DNA from: Vibrio sinensis
GTDB taxonomy: Bacteria > Pseudomonadota > Gammaproteobacteria > Enterobacterales > Vibrionaceae
Reading direction: 5' to 3'
DNA length: 64,000 nucleotides
Assembly (NCBI RefSeq): GCF_003605645.1
Contig: NZ_QVMU01000002.1
Span: 1 to 64,000, forward strand
The position numbers and the translations under genes are program-made. Below are positions 30,678-39,827 of this stretch, in pieces (within the stretch, counting starts at the first letter, position 1; the number at the start of each line of letters is the position of its first letter). The notes beneath the pieces were generated by a model that saw nothing but the letters and a program-made list of their open reading frames with translations, was not told where the DNA came from and searched no databases.

Positions 30678-30693
30678 TGTGTTATAGATCACA
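30678..30693. promoter_or_regulatory. CRP site in the gluconate control region
   Basis: TGTGT-TATAGA-TCACA matches the CRP half-sites at 9 of 10 positions. It lies between the permease gene and the GntR operators, fitting catabolite control of gluconate use. Confidence 0.65.
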
Positions 30694-30702
30694 TTTATTT
30701 AA

Positions 30703-30728
30703 GTTACCGGTAACATGTTACCGATAAC
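30703..30728. promoter_or_regulatory. Two tandem GntR operators
   Basis: GTTACCGGTAAC (30703-30714) is a perfect palindrome, and GTTACCGATAAC (30717-30728) differs at one base. They are 14 bp apart. They match the known LacI-type GntR operator core and sit between the divergent permease/eda and gntK/edd units. Confidence 0.8.
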
Positions 30729-30805
30729 ACCAATAAGATAAACACATATTTTAAAGTGAATTCCAAAATTGGGATCGTGCGCAAATTTACTAATGAGGAT
30801 TGGTT

Positions 30806-31327
30806 ATGGCGGGTAGTAGTGTCATCGTTATGGGTGTATGTGCTTGTGGAAAAAGCACGATTGGCGAGCAATTAGCAAAAAAGCTTGGTCGCAAATTTAT
30901 TGATGGTGATGATCTCCATCCAAGAGCTAACATTCAAAAAATGTCCTCAGGACAGCCGCTCAATGACGAAGACCGCAAGCCATGGCTAGAACGAATTCGA
31001 GACGCCTCATACAGCTTAGAAAGCAAAAATGAACACGGCATTATTGTTTGTTCAGCGTTGAAAAAAGTGTATCGCGATCAAATCCGTGAGGGAAATGAGA
31101 ACGTGACATTCCTATTCCTAGATGGTGACAAACAGCTGATCCTTGATCGCATGAGTAAACGTCAAGGCCACTTCATGAAAGAAAACATGGTTAACAGCCA
31201 GTTCGAAACGTTAGAGCGCCCAGATGCTGAACCTCAAACTATTGTGGTGAGCATTGACACAACAATCGAAAATATTATTGAAGAAGCAGCTCAAAAACTG
31301 ATTGCGCAAAATGAGGCGGTACTATGA
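30806..31327 (+). CDS. gntK: Gluconokinase
   Basis: Phosphorylates gluconate to 6-phosphogluconate. A P-loop kinase of 173 aa with Walker A GVCACGKSTIGEQLA near the N-terminus, then the substrate motif DGDDLHPRANIQKM. The ATG at 30806 has GAGG 7 bp upstream; an in-frame TTG 6 bp earlier is less likely. Its end overlaps the edd start by 4 bp (ATGA), so the two are translationally coupled. Confidence 0.95.
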   Translation: MAGSSVIVMGVCACGKSTIGEQLAKKLGRKFIDGDDLHPRANIQKMSSGQPLNDEDRKPWLERIRDASYSLESKNEHGIIVCSALKKVYRDQIREGNENVTFLFLDGDKQLILDRMSKRQGHFMKENMVNSQFETLERPDAEPQTIVVSIDTTIENIIEEAAQKLIAQNEAVL

Positions 31328-33120
31328 CCCATCCTATTATTCTAGATGTAACACAACGACTCACCGAGCGTAGTTTAGCGACTCGCAACGAGTTTTTAGC
31401 ACGCACTCAAGCGCAAGCTGAAATGGGCAAAGGCCGAGCTAACCTGACTTGTGGCAACCTTGCTCACGCAGTAGCGGCTTCTTGTTCAACTGAAAAACAG
31501 AACATTCTCGACTTCACTCATTCAAATGTGGCTTTGATCAGTGCATACAATGATATGTTGAGTGCTCACCATCCTTATCAAACCTACCCTGCGCAAATTA
31601 AACAAACACTTGCTCAGTATGGTCATACTTCACAAGTTGCTGGTTGTGTTCCGGCGATGTGTGATGGTGTAACTCAAGGCCAAGCGGGTATGGATATGTC
31701 TCTGTTCTCCCGTGACCTTATTGCACAATCAACTGCACTGTCATTGAGTCATAACGTATTTGATGCAACGCTACTGCTTGGTATTTGCGATAAAATCGCA
31801 CCAGGCCAGCTAATGGGCGCACTTGCTTATGCTCACTTGCCGACAGCGTTTGTTCCTGCAGGCTTAATGTCGACGGGTATTAGCAACGATGAAAAAGTCG
31901 ATGTACGCCAAAAATTTGCTGCTGGTGAAGTCGGCAAAGACGCACTTTTAGATATGGAATGCCGCGCATATCACTCATCTGGTACATGTACATTCTATGG
32001 TACAGCGAATACCAACCAGCTTGTTTTCGAAGCGATGGGCTTAATGCTACCGGGTTCGGCATTTATTCACCCTTACTCAGAATTGCGTACAGCATTAACT
32101 GATTATGCATCGGTGAAAATCGCATCAATGACGAGTGGTTCAGCAAACTTCCGTCCACTGTCTGAAGTTGTGACAGAAAAGAGCTTAATTAACGGCATTA
32201 TCGCACTATTGGCTTCGGGTGGTAGTACTAACCACTCAATCCACATGTTAGCGGTCGCACGCGCTGCCGGTATCATGTTGACTTGGCAAGACATCAGCGA
32301 TCTCTCTGAAGTTGTGCCGCTATTGGCTCGTGTTTATCCAAATGGCCCTGCGGATATGAACGCTTTCCAAGAGGCCGGTGGCGTACCTGCATTACTACAT
32401 CGCCTTAACGAAGCTGAGTTACTACACCGCGACGTTACACCTGCATTCGGCGAGTTTGCAGACCAAATGACCTTACCAGTTCTAAACCAGGGTCAACTAG
32501 AATGGGCTGCATGCAACGGTTCACTTGATAAAGAAGTCATTTCTGATGCTGGTAATGTATTCCAAAGCACGGGTGGTACTCGCATGCTCAAAGGCAACCT
32601 AGGTAACGCGGTTGTCAAAGTATCAGCAGTAAAAGAAGACCAACGCATCGTTGAAGCACCTGCTGTGGTGTTCCAATGTCAGCATGAAGTAGAAGCGGCT
32701 TATAAACGCGGTGAACTCAACAAAGATTGTATCGTTGTTGTAACTCACAATGGCCCAGCTGCGAATGGTATGCCTGAACTGCACAAACTAATGCCGATTC
32801 TAGGTAACATTCAAAAAGCAGGCTTTAAAGTAGCTCTAGTTACTGATGGTCGTCTATCTGGCGCTTCCGGTAAAATTCCATCTGCTATCCACCTTTCACC
32901 AGAAGCATTACGTGGTGGTGCGATTGGTTTAGTTCGCGATGGCGATATCATCCGTCTTGACTGTCAAACCGGTGAGTTGAACAATCTAAATGATATGGCT
33001 GACCGTCAAGCTATCGATTTTGATACTGAAATTGGCCAGCAAACGTGGGGACGCGGTCTATTTAAAGTCATGCGCCAAAGTGTTTCAAGCGCAGAAGAAG
33101 GCGCGAGCTTTATCGTATAA
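31324..33120 (+). CDS. edd: Phosphogluconate dehydratase
   Basis: Converts 6-phosphogluconate to KDPG, the first committed Entner-Doudoroff step. A 598-aa member of the IlvD/Edd family with an iron-sulfur cluster; expected cysteines are in GCVPAMCDGVTQG and LGICDKIAPGQ. The C-terminal motif LVTDGRLSGASGKIPSA is conserved. It is coupled to gntK. The eda partner lies on the other strand, unlike the edd-eda operon of E. coli. Confidence 0.96.
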   Translation: MTHPIILDVTQRLTERSLATRNEFLARTQAQAEMGKGRANLTCGNLAHAVAASCSTEKQNILDFTHSNVALISAYNDMLSAHHPYQTYPAQIKQTLAQYGHTSQVAGCVPAMCDGVTQGQAGMDMSLFSRDLIAQSTALSLSHNVFDATLLLGICDKIAPGQLMGALAYAHLPTAFVPAGLMSTGISNDEKVDVRQKFAAGEVGKDALLDMECRAYHSSGTCTFYGTANTNQLVFEAMGLMLPGSAFIHPYSELRTALTDYASVKIASMTSGSANFRPLSEVVTEKSLINGIIALLASGGSTNHSIHMLAVARAAGIMLTWQDISDLSEVVPLLARVYPNGPADMNAFQEAGGVPALLHRLNEAELLHRDVTPAFGEFADQMTLPVLNQGQLEWAACNGSLDKEVISDAGNVFQSTGGTRMLKGNLGNAVVKVSAVKEDQRIVEAPAVVFQCQHEVEAAYKRGELNKDCIVVVTHNGPAANGMPELHKLMPILGNIQKAGFKVALVTDGRLSGASGKIPSAIHLSPEALRGGAIGLVRDGDIIRLDCQTGELNNLNDMADRQAIDFDTEIGQQTWGRGLFKVMRQSVSSAEEGASFIV

Positions 33121-33172
33121 CGAAAGCAGAACCATATAACTAAGACGTATACTTAAGACATATAACTAATTG

Positions 33173-33211
33173 AAAGGTGAGACATTTAAATAAAATGGCT
33201 CACCTTTTTTA
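33173..33211 (+). terminator. Terminator of gntK-edd
   Basis: AAAGGTGAG and CTCACCTTT form a stem with a long loop, followed by a T run. Confidence 0.75.
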
Positions 33212-33318
33212 TTTCTCGCTGATATTTTGTTCTAAATTTATTGATATCACTGCGTGTGATCATATTTTGATTACGCAAATATTTCTTCGCTTGTGATAAG
33301 AACCATGATTGTTGATAC

Positions 33319-33332
33319 TGTTACACGTAACA
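33319..33332. promoter_or_regulatory. GntR operator upstream of gntR
   Basis: TGTTAC-AC-GTAACA has perfect 6-bp arms, like the two sites in the gntK region. It lies about 20 bp before the gntR ATG, where bound repressor would block its own expression. Autoregulation is inferred. Confidence 0.6.
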
Positions 33333-33353
33333 TTAACAATAATAATCATAATC

Positions 33354-34361
33354 ATGACCTCGAATAATAAAAAGAGTCGCTCGACATTGCAGGATGTCGC
33401 AGACCAAGTTGGCGTAACAAAAATGACCGTATCACGCTATATGCGTAATCCGGATTCCGTAGCAGCGAAAACTCGAGAAAAAATTGCTGCTGTGATTGAA
33501 GAGATGGGTTACATAGAGAACCGTGCTCCTGCCATGCTCTCTAAGTCGTCCAGTAATGCTATTGGCATCCTACTTCCATCCCTATCTAACCAAATTTTTG
33601 CTTCTTTTGTTCAAGGAATAGAGACGGTTACCAATGCTCATGGCTACGAAACATTACTCGCTCACTTTAGCTATGACGAACACGAAGAAGAGCGCAAAAT
33701 TGCATCATTACTTTCTTATCAAGTGGATGGATTAATCTTAACTGAAAGTCACCACACTCCGCGTACACTGCAGATGATCAAAAACGCAGGCATCCCTGTC
33801 GTTGAAACGATGGAGCTTCCTAAAAACCCAATTGATATGGCCGTCGGTCTTAACCATATTGATGCATCGTATGATGTCGTTAAACGCATCATCGCCGCGG
33901 GAAAAACCACCATCGCCTATTTTGGTGCGCGTTTAGATACTCGTACACGATTAAGGATGGAGGGGTATGACAAAGCAATGTTAGATGCTGGCCTAGAGCC
34001 AATTCATATCCTGACCGGTGAACACTCCAGTTTCTCATTAGCTTCAGACCTACTTGAACGAGCCCTAAATGAATATCCTGATTTAGATGGCATATTCTGT
34101 ACTAATGATGATATTGCGATTGGTACCCTGCTAGATGCCCAACGTCGTGGTATTAAAGTTCCTCAGCAACTTTCTATCGTCGGTTACAATGCTTTGGATA
34201 TCGGCCAAACTATCACCCCGAAACTCACCAGTGTGGATACACCTCGTTTTGAGATTGGCGAAAAAAGTGCTCAGCTGCTTATCGCGCGCTTAAAAGGTGA
34301 AAAAACAACGCAAAACCTTGTTGATATGGGATACAACATCACTGAAGGTGAGAGTATTTAA
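33354..34361 (+). CDS. gntR: Gluconate operon repressor GntR (LacI family)
   Basis: A LacI-family repressor of 335 aa. The helix-turn-helix STLQDVADQVGVTKMTVSR is at the N-terminus, followed by a hinge and a periplasmic-binding-protein-like effector domain. The start at 33354 (MTSNNKKSR) gives the usual layout; a longer reading would add an odd hydrophobic stretch. Its position after gntK-edd and the operators around these genes support the gluconate role. Confidence 0.93.
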   Translation: MTSNNKKSRSTLQDVADQVGVTKMTVSRYMRNPDSVAAKTREKIAAVIEEMGYIENRAPAMLSKSSSNAIGILLPSLSNQIFASFVQGIETVTNAHGYETLLAHFSYDEHEEERKIASLLSYQVDGLILTESHHTPRTLQMIKNAGIPVVETMELPKNPIDMAVGLNHIDASYDVVKRIIAAGKTTIAYFGARLDTRTRLRMEGYDKAMLDAGLEPIHILTGEHSSFSLASDLLERALNEYPDLDGIFCTNDDIAIGTLLDAQRRGIKVPQQLSIVGYNALDIGQTITPKLTSVDTPRFEIGEKSAQLLIARLKGEKTTQNLVDMGYNITEGESI

Positions 34362-34426
34362 GGATAAATCGCGATCGTTAAACGAAAAGCGCATTCCAAA
34401 AACTTAATGACGAGAAATCAAAAAAT

Positions 34427-34473
34427 AAAAAGCCGCTTCCTTATATGTACTTATAAAGGAAGCGGCTTCTTTT
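34427..34473. terminator. Bidirectional terminator between gntR and rfaH
   Basis: AGCCGCTTCCTTATA pairs with its near-perfect complement, flanked by A and T runs. The genes on the two sides converge here. Confidence 0.85.
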
Positions 34474-34484
34474 GATCGATAAAA

Positions 34485-34525
34485 AACTAAAAACTAGAAA
34501 CTAGAAACTAGAAACTAAAGGCTAG
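34485..34525. repeat. Short tandem repeat, unit AAACTAG
   Basis: About four to five copies of a 7-bp unit (AAACTAG, with end copies degenerate) run into the stop codon of rfaH. Such a tract could change copy number by slippage. No regulatory role is evident. Confidence 0.7.
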
Positions 34526-35019
34526 TTCAAACCTAAATCTTTGTTATCTATACTCATAGGAACATGACGACTGATCATGTTGACCAATAAGATAGAGCGA
34601 GTTTCGCCATCTGGTTCTTGATAAATGGCATCAATACCAGCAAATTGACCACTTGCTACACGCAAGATCTGCCCTTTCTCTGGTAAAACAACCTCACTTT
34701 TCGGTTCAATCTGAGCTTCGAGCTGTTTTAGGGTAAATATCAAATCACCCTCTATTGGCTGCGGATAGCTACCTTGACGAATAAAATCCACGACACCTCG
34801 TGTCGAGCGGATCGTCGTAAAAGATGGCCCCTGTTCATAATCAAACCGAACAAACATATAAGATGGGAATAGCGGCTCTAACTTTTTATGGCGCTTTCCA
34901 CGCAAGATTTTTTCTACTTCAATTTGAGGATAGTAGCTCTCAACACCTTGGTTCTCTAAGTGCTGTTTTGCTCGCTGCTGTTCCCCTCGTTTACAGTAAA
35001 GTAAATACCACTGTTTCAT
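34522..35019 (-). CDS. rfaH: Transcription anti-terminator RfaH
   Basis: A NusG-paralogue that joins paused RNA polymerase at ops sites and promotes expression of long envelope, capsule and LPS operons. The N-terminus MKQWYLLYCKRGEQQRAKQ matches RfaH. The NGN domain (about 1-100) is followed by a short C-terminal KOW domain, with the family segment EPDGETRSILLVNMI. At 165 aa it is normal (E. coli 162). No ops element was noticed in this window. Confidence 0.95.
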   Translation of the reverse strand: MKQWYLLYCKRGEQQRAKQHLENQGVESYYPQIEVEKILRGKRHKKLEPLFPSYMFVRFDYEQGPSFTTIRSTRGVVDFIRQGSYPQPIEGDLIFTLKQLEAQIEPKSEVVLPEKGQILRVASGQFAGIDAIYQEPDGETRSILLVNMISRHVPMSIDNKDLGLN

Positions 35020-35192
35020 ATGCCACTTCAGCCAACTTTTTTTTCCATCCTATCATTAAGTATATCGGCATAAAATTAGAAATATAAAAACGCGAACTTA
35101 GATGATTAAAAAACCGCACAACTTGTTGTTTTTTAATCGAAGCACTAAAATTCCCGCACATATATACTTATCACAACAAGGATCTGTGAACG

Positions 35193-36074
35193 ATGAGAAC
35201 GCTTTCTATCTTCCTCACGTTATTCACCATTCAGCTGTCTACGATTCAACTAGCAAACGCTGAACCTCTCTATTGGAGTGCACAGAAAGGGGCACTCAAA
35301 CTAATGATTGTCGGTTCTATCCATGTTGGAGATGTTTCTATGTATCCGCTTCCAGCGGAGATCACAGACACACTTGCGCAATCAAATGGTTTAATTGTGG
35401 AAGCTGACATACGAAACAATAGTTCACTGACATTCCCCAAACATCAAACCACCACAGAGCAAGAACTCAATAGCCATCAGAGAAAAGAGCTAGCGGGTAT
35501 CGCCTCACTACTCAATTTAAATATTGATGAGCTATTTCGCATGCCGCCTTGGTCTAGCGCGCTCGCCATACAAATGCGCCAACTCGAATATTTAGGCTAT
35601 AAGGCTCAAGATGGCGTCGATATGTGGTTACTTATGCAGGCAGCTCGACAAGGAAAACCAATATATGGTCTGGAAACCACACAATTTCAAATTAATCTTC
35701 TGACCAGCCAACCGCAGGGCGGAAAAGAGTTACTAGTAAGTGCGCTTGAAGAGTTTGACCATTCAGAAAATGCGATGAATTGTCTAATAAAAAGCTGGAA
35801 ATCTGGTGATATTAATAAACTCAATGAATTTGCTCAGTTAACCGAAATGTCAGCGGAACTTGAACAACGTTTTCTATTCGATCGGAATCATGATTGGGCA
35901 AAGAAACTATCCGATAGGCAGTTTCTACCTAAACAGAGAGGAGAATATGTCGTTGTGGTTGGGACATTACATCTTATTGGACCAGATAATTTAATCAATT
36001 TACTGCAATCAAAAGGATTTTCGATTCGTCAATTATCTAAAAGTACCGCGGCTAACTGTGAGTTTAAATATTAG
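35193..36074 (+). CDS. TraB/GumN family protein, secreted
   Basis: A 293-aa protein with a signal peptide (residues about 1-23, cleavage after ANA). I assign it to the TraB/GumN family, related to the Tiki metalloprotease fold. The GxxH motifs are GSIHVGD near residue 42 and GTLHLIGPDNLINLL near the C-terminus, with conserved glutamates such as in IVEADIR. Its bacterial role is not established. It is a single gene between rfaH (divergent) and tRNA-Pro. Confidence 0.88.
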   Translation: MRTLSIFLTLFTIQLSTIQLANAEPLYWSAQKGALKLMIVGSIHVGDVSMYPLPAEITDTLAQSNGLIVEADIRNNSSLTFPKHQTTTEQELNSHQRKELAGIASLLNLNIDELFRMPPWSSALAIQMRQLEYLGYKAQDGVDMWLLMQAARQGKPIYGLETTQFQINLLTSQPQGGKELLVSALEEFDHSENAMNCLIKSWKSGDINKLNEFAQLTEMSAELEQRFLFDRNHDWAKKLSDRQFLPKQRGEYVVVVGTLHLIGPDNLINLLQSKGFSIRQLSKSTAANCEFKY

Positions 36075-36152
36075 TTTAAAACTCCTGCCAGTTTTTTCTG
36101 TACTCATTCGATAGCACTGCAATAGTGCTTCAACTTTAAAAAATACACATAC

Positions 36153-36183
36153 AAAAAAGCCGTAGCATTTCTGCTACGGCTTT
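36153..36183 (-). terminator. Terminator of tRNA-Pro
   Basis: GCCGTAGCA and TGCTACGGC form a 9-bp stem, followed on the minus strand by six Ts, just after the CCA end of the tRNA. Confidence 0.85.
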
Positions 36184-36191
36184 CTCTAAGA

Positions 36192-36268
<77 letters not shown>

Positions 36269-36307
36269 AGATGTTTCATAAGGCTTATTGCCCGTCAACG
36301 AGAGCGT

Positions 36308-36335
36308 ATATTACGGATTCTCCGCCTTAACGCAA
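36308..36335 (-). promoter_or_regulatory. Promoter of tRNA-Pro
   Basis: On the minus strand, -35 TTGCGT (36335-36330) and -10 TAATAT (36313-36308) are 16 bp apart. A GC-rich discriminator (ACGCTC) follows, as is usual for stringently controlled stable-RNA promoters. Confidence 0.65.
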
Positions 36336-36453
36336 GCGCTTTTCTACAACTTTTACCTTATTTCACTCCAACCGCTCAAAAGACCATCAATAATGAGTCT
36401 CGCACGATCTGGCGCACACAATAACAAACAATTATTACACTAAATATATACAA

Positions 36454-36467
36454 TTGATCCAGATCAG
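36454..36467. promoter_or_regulatory. FNR-like site upstream of the DUF3149 gene
   Basis: TTGAT-CCAG-ATCAG matches the FNR consensus TTGAT-N4-ATCAA at 9 of 10 positions. It lies 62 bp before the ATG of the small gene at 36529, near the place expected for an activator. Oxygen control is inferred. Confidence 0.5.
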
Positions 36468-36528
36468 TGATGTTTTGTTATCCATATTTTAACGTAGATA
36501 AGTCATCAGAACTTGAGAGGATAAGAAT

Positions 36529-36669
36529 ATGGACTTTTGGCTCGACCTTCTATTTGGTAATGCAGTTGGACTATCGTCTATGCTCGTTATATTCAGCGCT
36601 CTTGGTCTGATGCTGTTTTACGGCGGCTTCATCCTTTATAAAGTGATGAATGACAAATCTCCTCACTAA
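36529..36669 (+). CDS. DUF3149 micro-protein, single membrane helix
   Basis: A 46-aa ORF beginning MDFWLDLLFGNAVGL. A central hydrophobic helix (about residues 15-37) includes LMLFYGGFILY, and the C-terminus is short and polar. I recognise it as DUF3149, a tiny membrane-protein family of unknown function. A GAGAGGATAAGAAT ribosome-binding region precedes the ATG, and a terminator follows. The FNR-like site upstream hints at a link to respiration. Confidence 0.8.
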   Translation: MDFWLDLLFGNAVGLSSMLVIFSALGLMLFYGGFILYKVMNDKSPH

Positions 36670-36725
36670 CATCGCATAGCTCACTATTCGACGAGTCAAG
36701 ATATACGATTAGGAAAATGCTACGC

Positions 36726-36760
36726 ACCGAAGTAGATAACTTTGTCTGCTTCGGTTTTTT
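36726..36760 (+). terminator. Terminator of the DUF3149 gene
   Basis: ACCGAAG and CTTCGGT, with extra pairing inside, are followed by six Ts. Confidence 0.8.
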
Positions 36761-36790
36761 ATTGGTTTTTTTTTGTGATGGCACGATTTT

Positions 36791-36864
36791 TATAAAGAAG
36801 CTATTTAACAGAGAAACCATTTTGTAGCGAAACAGCTTTATAACGAAGCTGTTTTATAAAGAAG
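36791..36864. repeat. Degenerate AT-rich repeats upstream of smrA
   Basis: The motif TTTATAAAGAAGC occurs at both ends of this stretch. In between is a 9-bp inverted repeat, AAACAGCTT (36830-36838) with AAGCTGTTT (36846-36854). No gene or known element is recognisable. A TATAAT at 36893-36898 is probably the smrA -10. Confidence 0.4.
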
Positions 36865-36931
36865 CAATGTGCACCCATCGATAACTTCAGTATATAATCT
36901 TTTCATTGATTGATTTCTCTGAGATGCAGCT

Positions 36932-37513
36932 ATGTCTCAAGACGACGACCTATCCCTCTTCCAAGCGATGATGGGAGATGTAACACCACTTCATAACGAT
37001 ACGGCGACACACAAGAAGCAGCACCAAGTCACCCAAGCGCAATTAGCAAAGCGTGAAGCTGCCATCTGGCTCGGTGATGATAATCCCGAACACCTCTCAA
37101 TCGACAACGCTCCGATGCTCAAACCCGATGATATTATTGAGTTCAAACGTGATGGGGTCCAAGATGGTGTCTATCGTAAACTTCGCCTCGGTAAATACCC
37201 ACTTCAAGCACGATTAGACTTACACAAAAGAACGCTCAAAGAAGGGCGTGATGAAGTTGTTAAGTTCCTAAAACAATGTATGAAAATGGATGTGCGCACC
37301 GTCATCATCATTCATGGCCGTGGAGAGCGTTCGAATCCACCAGCATTAATGAAAAGCTATGTTGCCCAATGGCTGTCACAGATCAACGATGTACAATGCG
37401 CTCATAGTGCGCAGCGTTTTCATGGCGGGACGGGCGCTGTTTACGTGCTATTGAAAAAGAGCCCAGCTAAAAAACATGAAAACTGGGAAAGACACCAAAA
37501 ACGATTGGGTTAG
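36932..37513 (+). CDS. smrA: Smr-domain DNA endonuclease SmrA
   Basis: A 193-aa protein of the SmrA (YdaL) type. The C-terminal Smr domain starts with LDLHKRTLKEGRDEVV and has the HGRGERSNPPALMKSYV motif. E. coli SmrA nicks DNA in vitro; its role in the cell is unclear. The N-terminal half is polar and probably flexible. It precedes rluF by about 145 bp on the same strand. Confidence 0.88.
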   Translation: MSQDDDLSLFQAMMGDVTPLHNDTATHKKQHQVTQAQLAKREAAIWLGDDNPEHLSIDNAPMLKPDDIIEFKRDGVQDGVYRKLRLGKYPLQARLDLHKRTLKEGRDEVVKFLKQCMKMDVRTVIIIHGRGERSNPPALMKSYVAQWLSQINDVQCAHSAQRFHGGTGAVYVLLKKSPAKKHENWERHQKRLG

Positions 37514-37657
37514 ATTGGTATCGAATGGTACTATTCGCGCCCGCAATTTTTCCTGCGATGGCAAATCAGTTACAAAAGAAACCGGGAACAACCTATATCG
37601 TTATTCCATAACTCGATTCCTGCAACTGCCGTTGTGAAACGTTAAGAGAACAAAACA

Positions 37658-38680
37658 ATGACACAAGACTGCGCAAAACGCTTAAATAAATACATTAGTG
37701 AAACTGGCTACTGCTCTCGTCGAGAAGCCGACAAACTGATTGATCAAGGACGCGTGACCATCAATGGTCAAATCCCAGAAATGGGTACAAAGGTCCTTCC
37801 TGGCGATGATGTTTCTATCGACGGTAAACCTGTCAAAGAAAAAGAAAAACCGATATACATCGCGTTGAACAAGCCGACAGGTATCACATGTACAACAGAA
37901 AGAGATATTCCTGGCAATATTGTTGATTTCATCGGGTTGAGGCAGCGTATCTTCCCTATTGGCCGTCTTGATAAACCATCTGATGGTTTAATCTTTTTGA
38001 CCAATGACGGTGATATCGTGAATAAAATTTTGCGTGCCGGCAATAATCACGAAAAAGAGTACGTTGTTCGCGTCGATAAACCGATCACTGATGAATTCAT
38101 TCGTCAAATGGGCTCAGGGGTTTCTATTTTAGATACGGTTACCCTGCCTTGTACTGTCACTAAAGAAACCAAGTTCTCTTTTCGCATCGTATTAACACAA
38201 GGTTTGAACCGTCAGATCCGCCGTATGTGTGAAGCACTCGGTTACGAAGTCTTTAAACTCCGTCGCGTACGTATTATGAACATTAGCCTTGATGGAATTC
38301 CTAATGGTCGATGGCGTTATCTCTCTGATGAAGAAATCACAACGATTCTATCAATGTGTGAAACATCAACGAACTCAGAAAATGCCTCAAAATTAGATCA
38401 ACAAGGCCGTCAAATTCGCAAAGCAACTGATGCGAAGCTATTCGATAGCCGTGAAGAAAATCAAACATCGACAGCGCGTCGCAACCAAAAGCAACGCACA
38501 TTTAAAGGCCGCAATGCCGATGAATTCCGTCACGCGCCAAGCTCGAAGAAAGGACGCAGTGGTCAAGCATCAAATAGTAATGGCCGTTCAGAAAACGCCT
38601 CTAAGTTCAGTCGTGATCGCTCAGCACCACGCCCAGCAAGCAAACCACGCAGTGGTGGCACTCTCAGCCTAAAAAAATAA
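37658..38680 (+). CDS. rluF: 23S rRNA pseudouridine(2604) synthase RluF
   Basis: Isomerises uridine 2604 of 23S rRNA (and acts on tRNA-Tyr in E. coli). An N-terminal S4 RNA-binding domain ([18 protein letters not shown]) precedes a RsuA-family catalytic domain with the aspartate in [14 protein letters not shown] and the segment [15 protein letters not shown]. At 340 aa it is longer than E. coli RluF (290). The last 100 or so residues are basic, Ser/Arg/Lys-rich and apparently disordered. Confidence 0.93.
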   Translation: MTQDCAKRLNKYISETGYCSRREADKLIDQGRVTINGQIPEMGTKVLPGDDVSIDGKPVKEKEKPIYIALNKPTGITCTTERDIPGNIVDFIGLRQRIFPIGRLDKPSDGLIFLTNDGDIVNKILRAGNNHEKEYVVRVDKPITDEFIRQMGSGVSILDTVTLPCTVTKETKFSFRIVLTQGLNRQIRRMCEALGYEVFKLRRVRIMNISLDGIPNGRWRYLSDEEITTILSMCETSTNSENASKLDQQGRQIRKATDAKLFDSREENQTSTARRNQKQRTFKGRNADEFRHAPSSKKGRSGQASNSNGRSENASKFSRDRSAPRPASKPRSGGTLSLKK

Positions 38681-38715
38681 TCGCGGTTGAATTACGTTGA
38701 TATTAACTAGGTAAC

Positions 38716-38743
38716 AAAAAAGGGAAGCTAAGCTTCCCTTTTT
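38716..38743. terminator. Bidirectional terminator between rluF and upp
   Basis: AAAAGGGAAGCT and AGCTTCCCTTTT form a near-perfect palindrome between the convergent genes. Confidence 0.85.
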
Positions 38744-38809
38744 ATATTCTCTTTTAGTCACCAGTCTGCAAACCTCTCGTATTCACGACCGATAAACTAA
38801 AATTGGATA

Positions 38810-39436
38810 TTATTTAGTACCGAAGATCTTGTCACCAGCATCACCAAGACCTGGGACGATGTAGCCTTTGTCATTCAGTTTTTCATCGATAGCAGCAGTG
38901 TAAAGCTCAACTTCAGGGTGTGCTCTTTCTAGTGCCGCGATACCCTCAGGAGCCGCAACCAATACTAGAACTTTGATTTGCTGACAACCTTTCTCTTTAA
39001 GAAGATCGATTGTTGCAATCATAGAACCGCCTGTTGCTAGCATTGGGTCTACAACTAATGCAATACGCTCATCGATATTTGAAGCTAACTTGTTGAAGTA
39101 AGGTACTGGCTCAAGTGTTTCTTCATCGCGGTAAATACCAACAACACTGATACGTGCACTTGGCATATGCTCTAGCACACCATCCATCATGCCAAGGCCA
39201 GCACGTAGAATAGGCACTACTGTTACTTTTTTACCTTTAATCTGGTCAACTTCAACTGGACCATTCCAACCGTCAATCGTTACTTTCTCTGTCTCAAAGT
39301 CCGCGGTTGCTTCATAAGTCAGTAGGCTACCGACTTCAGTTGCTAACTCACGAAAGCGCTTAGTGCTAATGTCACCTTCTCGCATTAGACCAATTTTATG
39401 TTTAACAAGAGGGTGTTTCACTTCAACAACTTTCAT
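38810..39436 (-). CDS. upp: Uracil phosphoribosyltransferase
   Basis: Salvages uracil with PRPP to form UMP. The start at 39436 ([19 protein letters not shown]) has a GGAG site and gives 208 aa, the same as E. coli Upp; the in-frame extension upstream has no family match. The PRPP-binding motif [17 protein letters not shown] and the uracil-binding C-terminus [17 protein letters not shown] are present. It is divergent from purMN across a 391-bp gap. Confidence 0.97.
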   Translation of the reverse strand: MKVVEVKHPLVKHKIGLMREGDISTKRFRELATEVGSLLTYEATADFETEKVTIDGWNGPVEVDQIKGKKVTVVPILRAGLGMMDGVLEHMPSARISVVGIYRDEETLEPVPYFNKLASNIDERIALVVDPMLATGGSMIATIDLLKEKGCQQIKVLVLVAAPEGIAALERAHPEVELYTAAIDEKLNDKGYIVPGLGDAGDKIFGTK

Positions 39437-39827
39437 TTCCATCTCCGGCAATAGGCAATTTTCAAATAAACCCTCAGAGTATAATCGACTTCTCGTTGAA
39501 GATCTTGCCATAGATATCATCATCATGTCCGATAGCGCGGAATTTAAGCACTCACCCATGAACGCCAACATTTGACAGCCCAAGGTGATACATCTTAGTT
39601 ACACAATCAAAACCAGAGTGCTATGTGCCCTACATCACTTTCATCTTTTGCCATTTTGAACAGTCTAAGTTCGCGATTTGTTGTTGTTCATTCACCTTGA
39701 AACATTCAGAGACGAAATTAATTTTAGAGCGTGAGATAAAAAGTTACGCAAACGTTTGCTCTTTGCGTTTATCCACTGGTAGAATAGCGCCGTTTTCATA
39801 TCCAACTAACTAGACTGAGGACTTCCC
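39437..39827. promoter_or_regulatory. upp/purM divergent control region
   Basis: A 391-bp gap without a credible gene. The purM side holds a PurR box over a promoter: -35 TTGCTC (39756-39761) and -10 TAGAAT (39780-39785) with an 18-bp spacer. Nothing clear was seen near upp. Confidence 0.55.
39746..39761. promoter_or_regulatory. PurR box of purMN
   Basis: ACGCAAACGTTTGCTC matches the PurR consensus ACGCAAACGTTTGCGT at 14 of 16 bases. It overlaps the predicted purM -35, a normal site for repression by PurR with hypoxanthine or guanine. Confidence 0.85.

Noticed and set aside
39437-39745. A riboswitch or leader element before upp
   Set aside because: No purine, PRPP or other known aptamer pattern could be recognised; only the PurR box near purM is clear.
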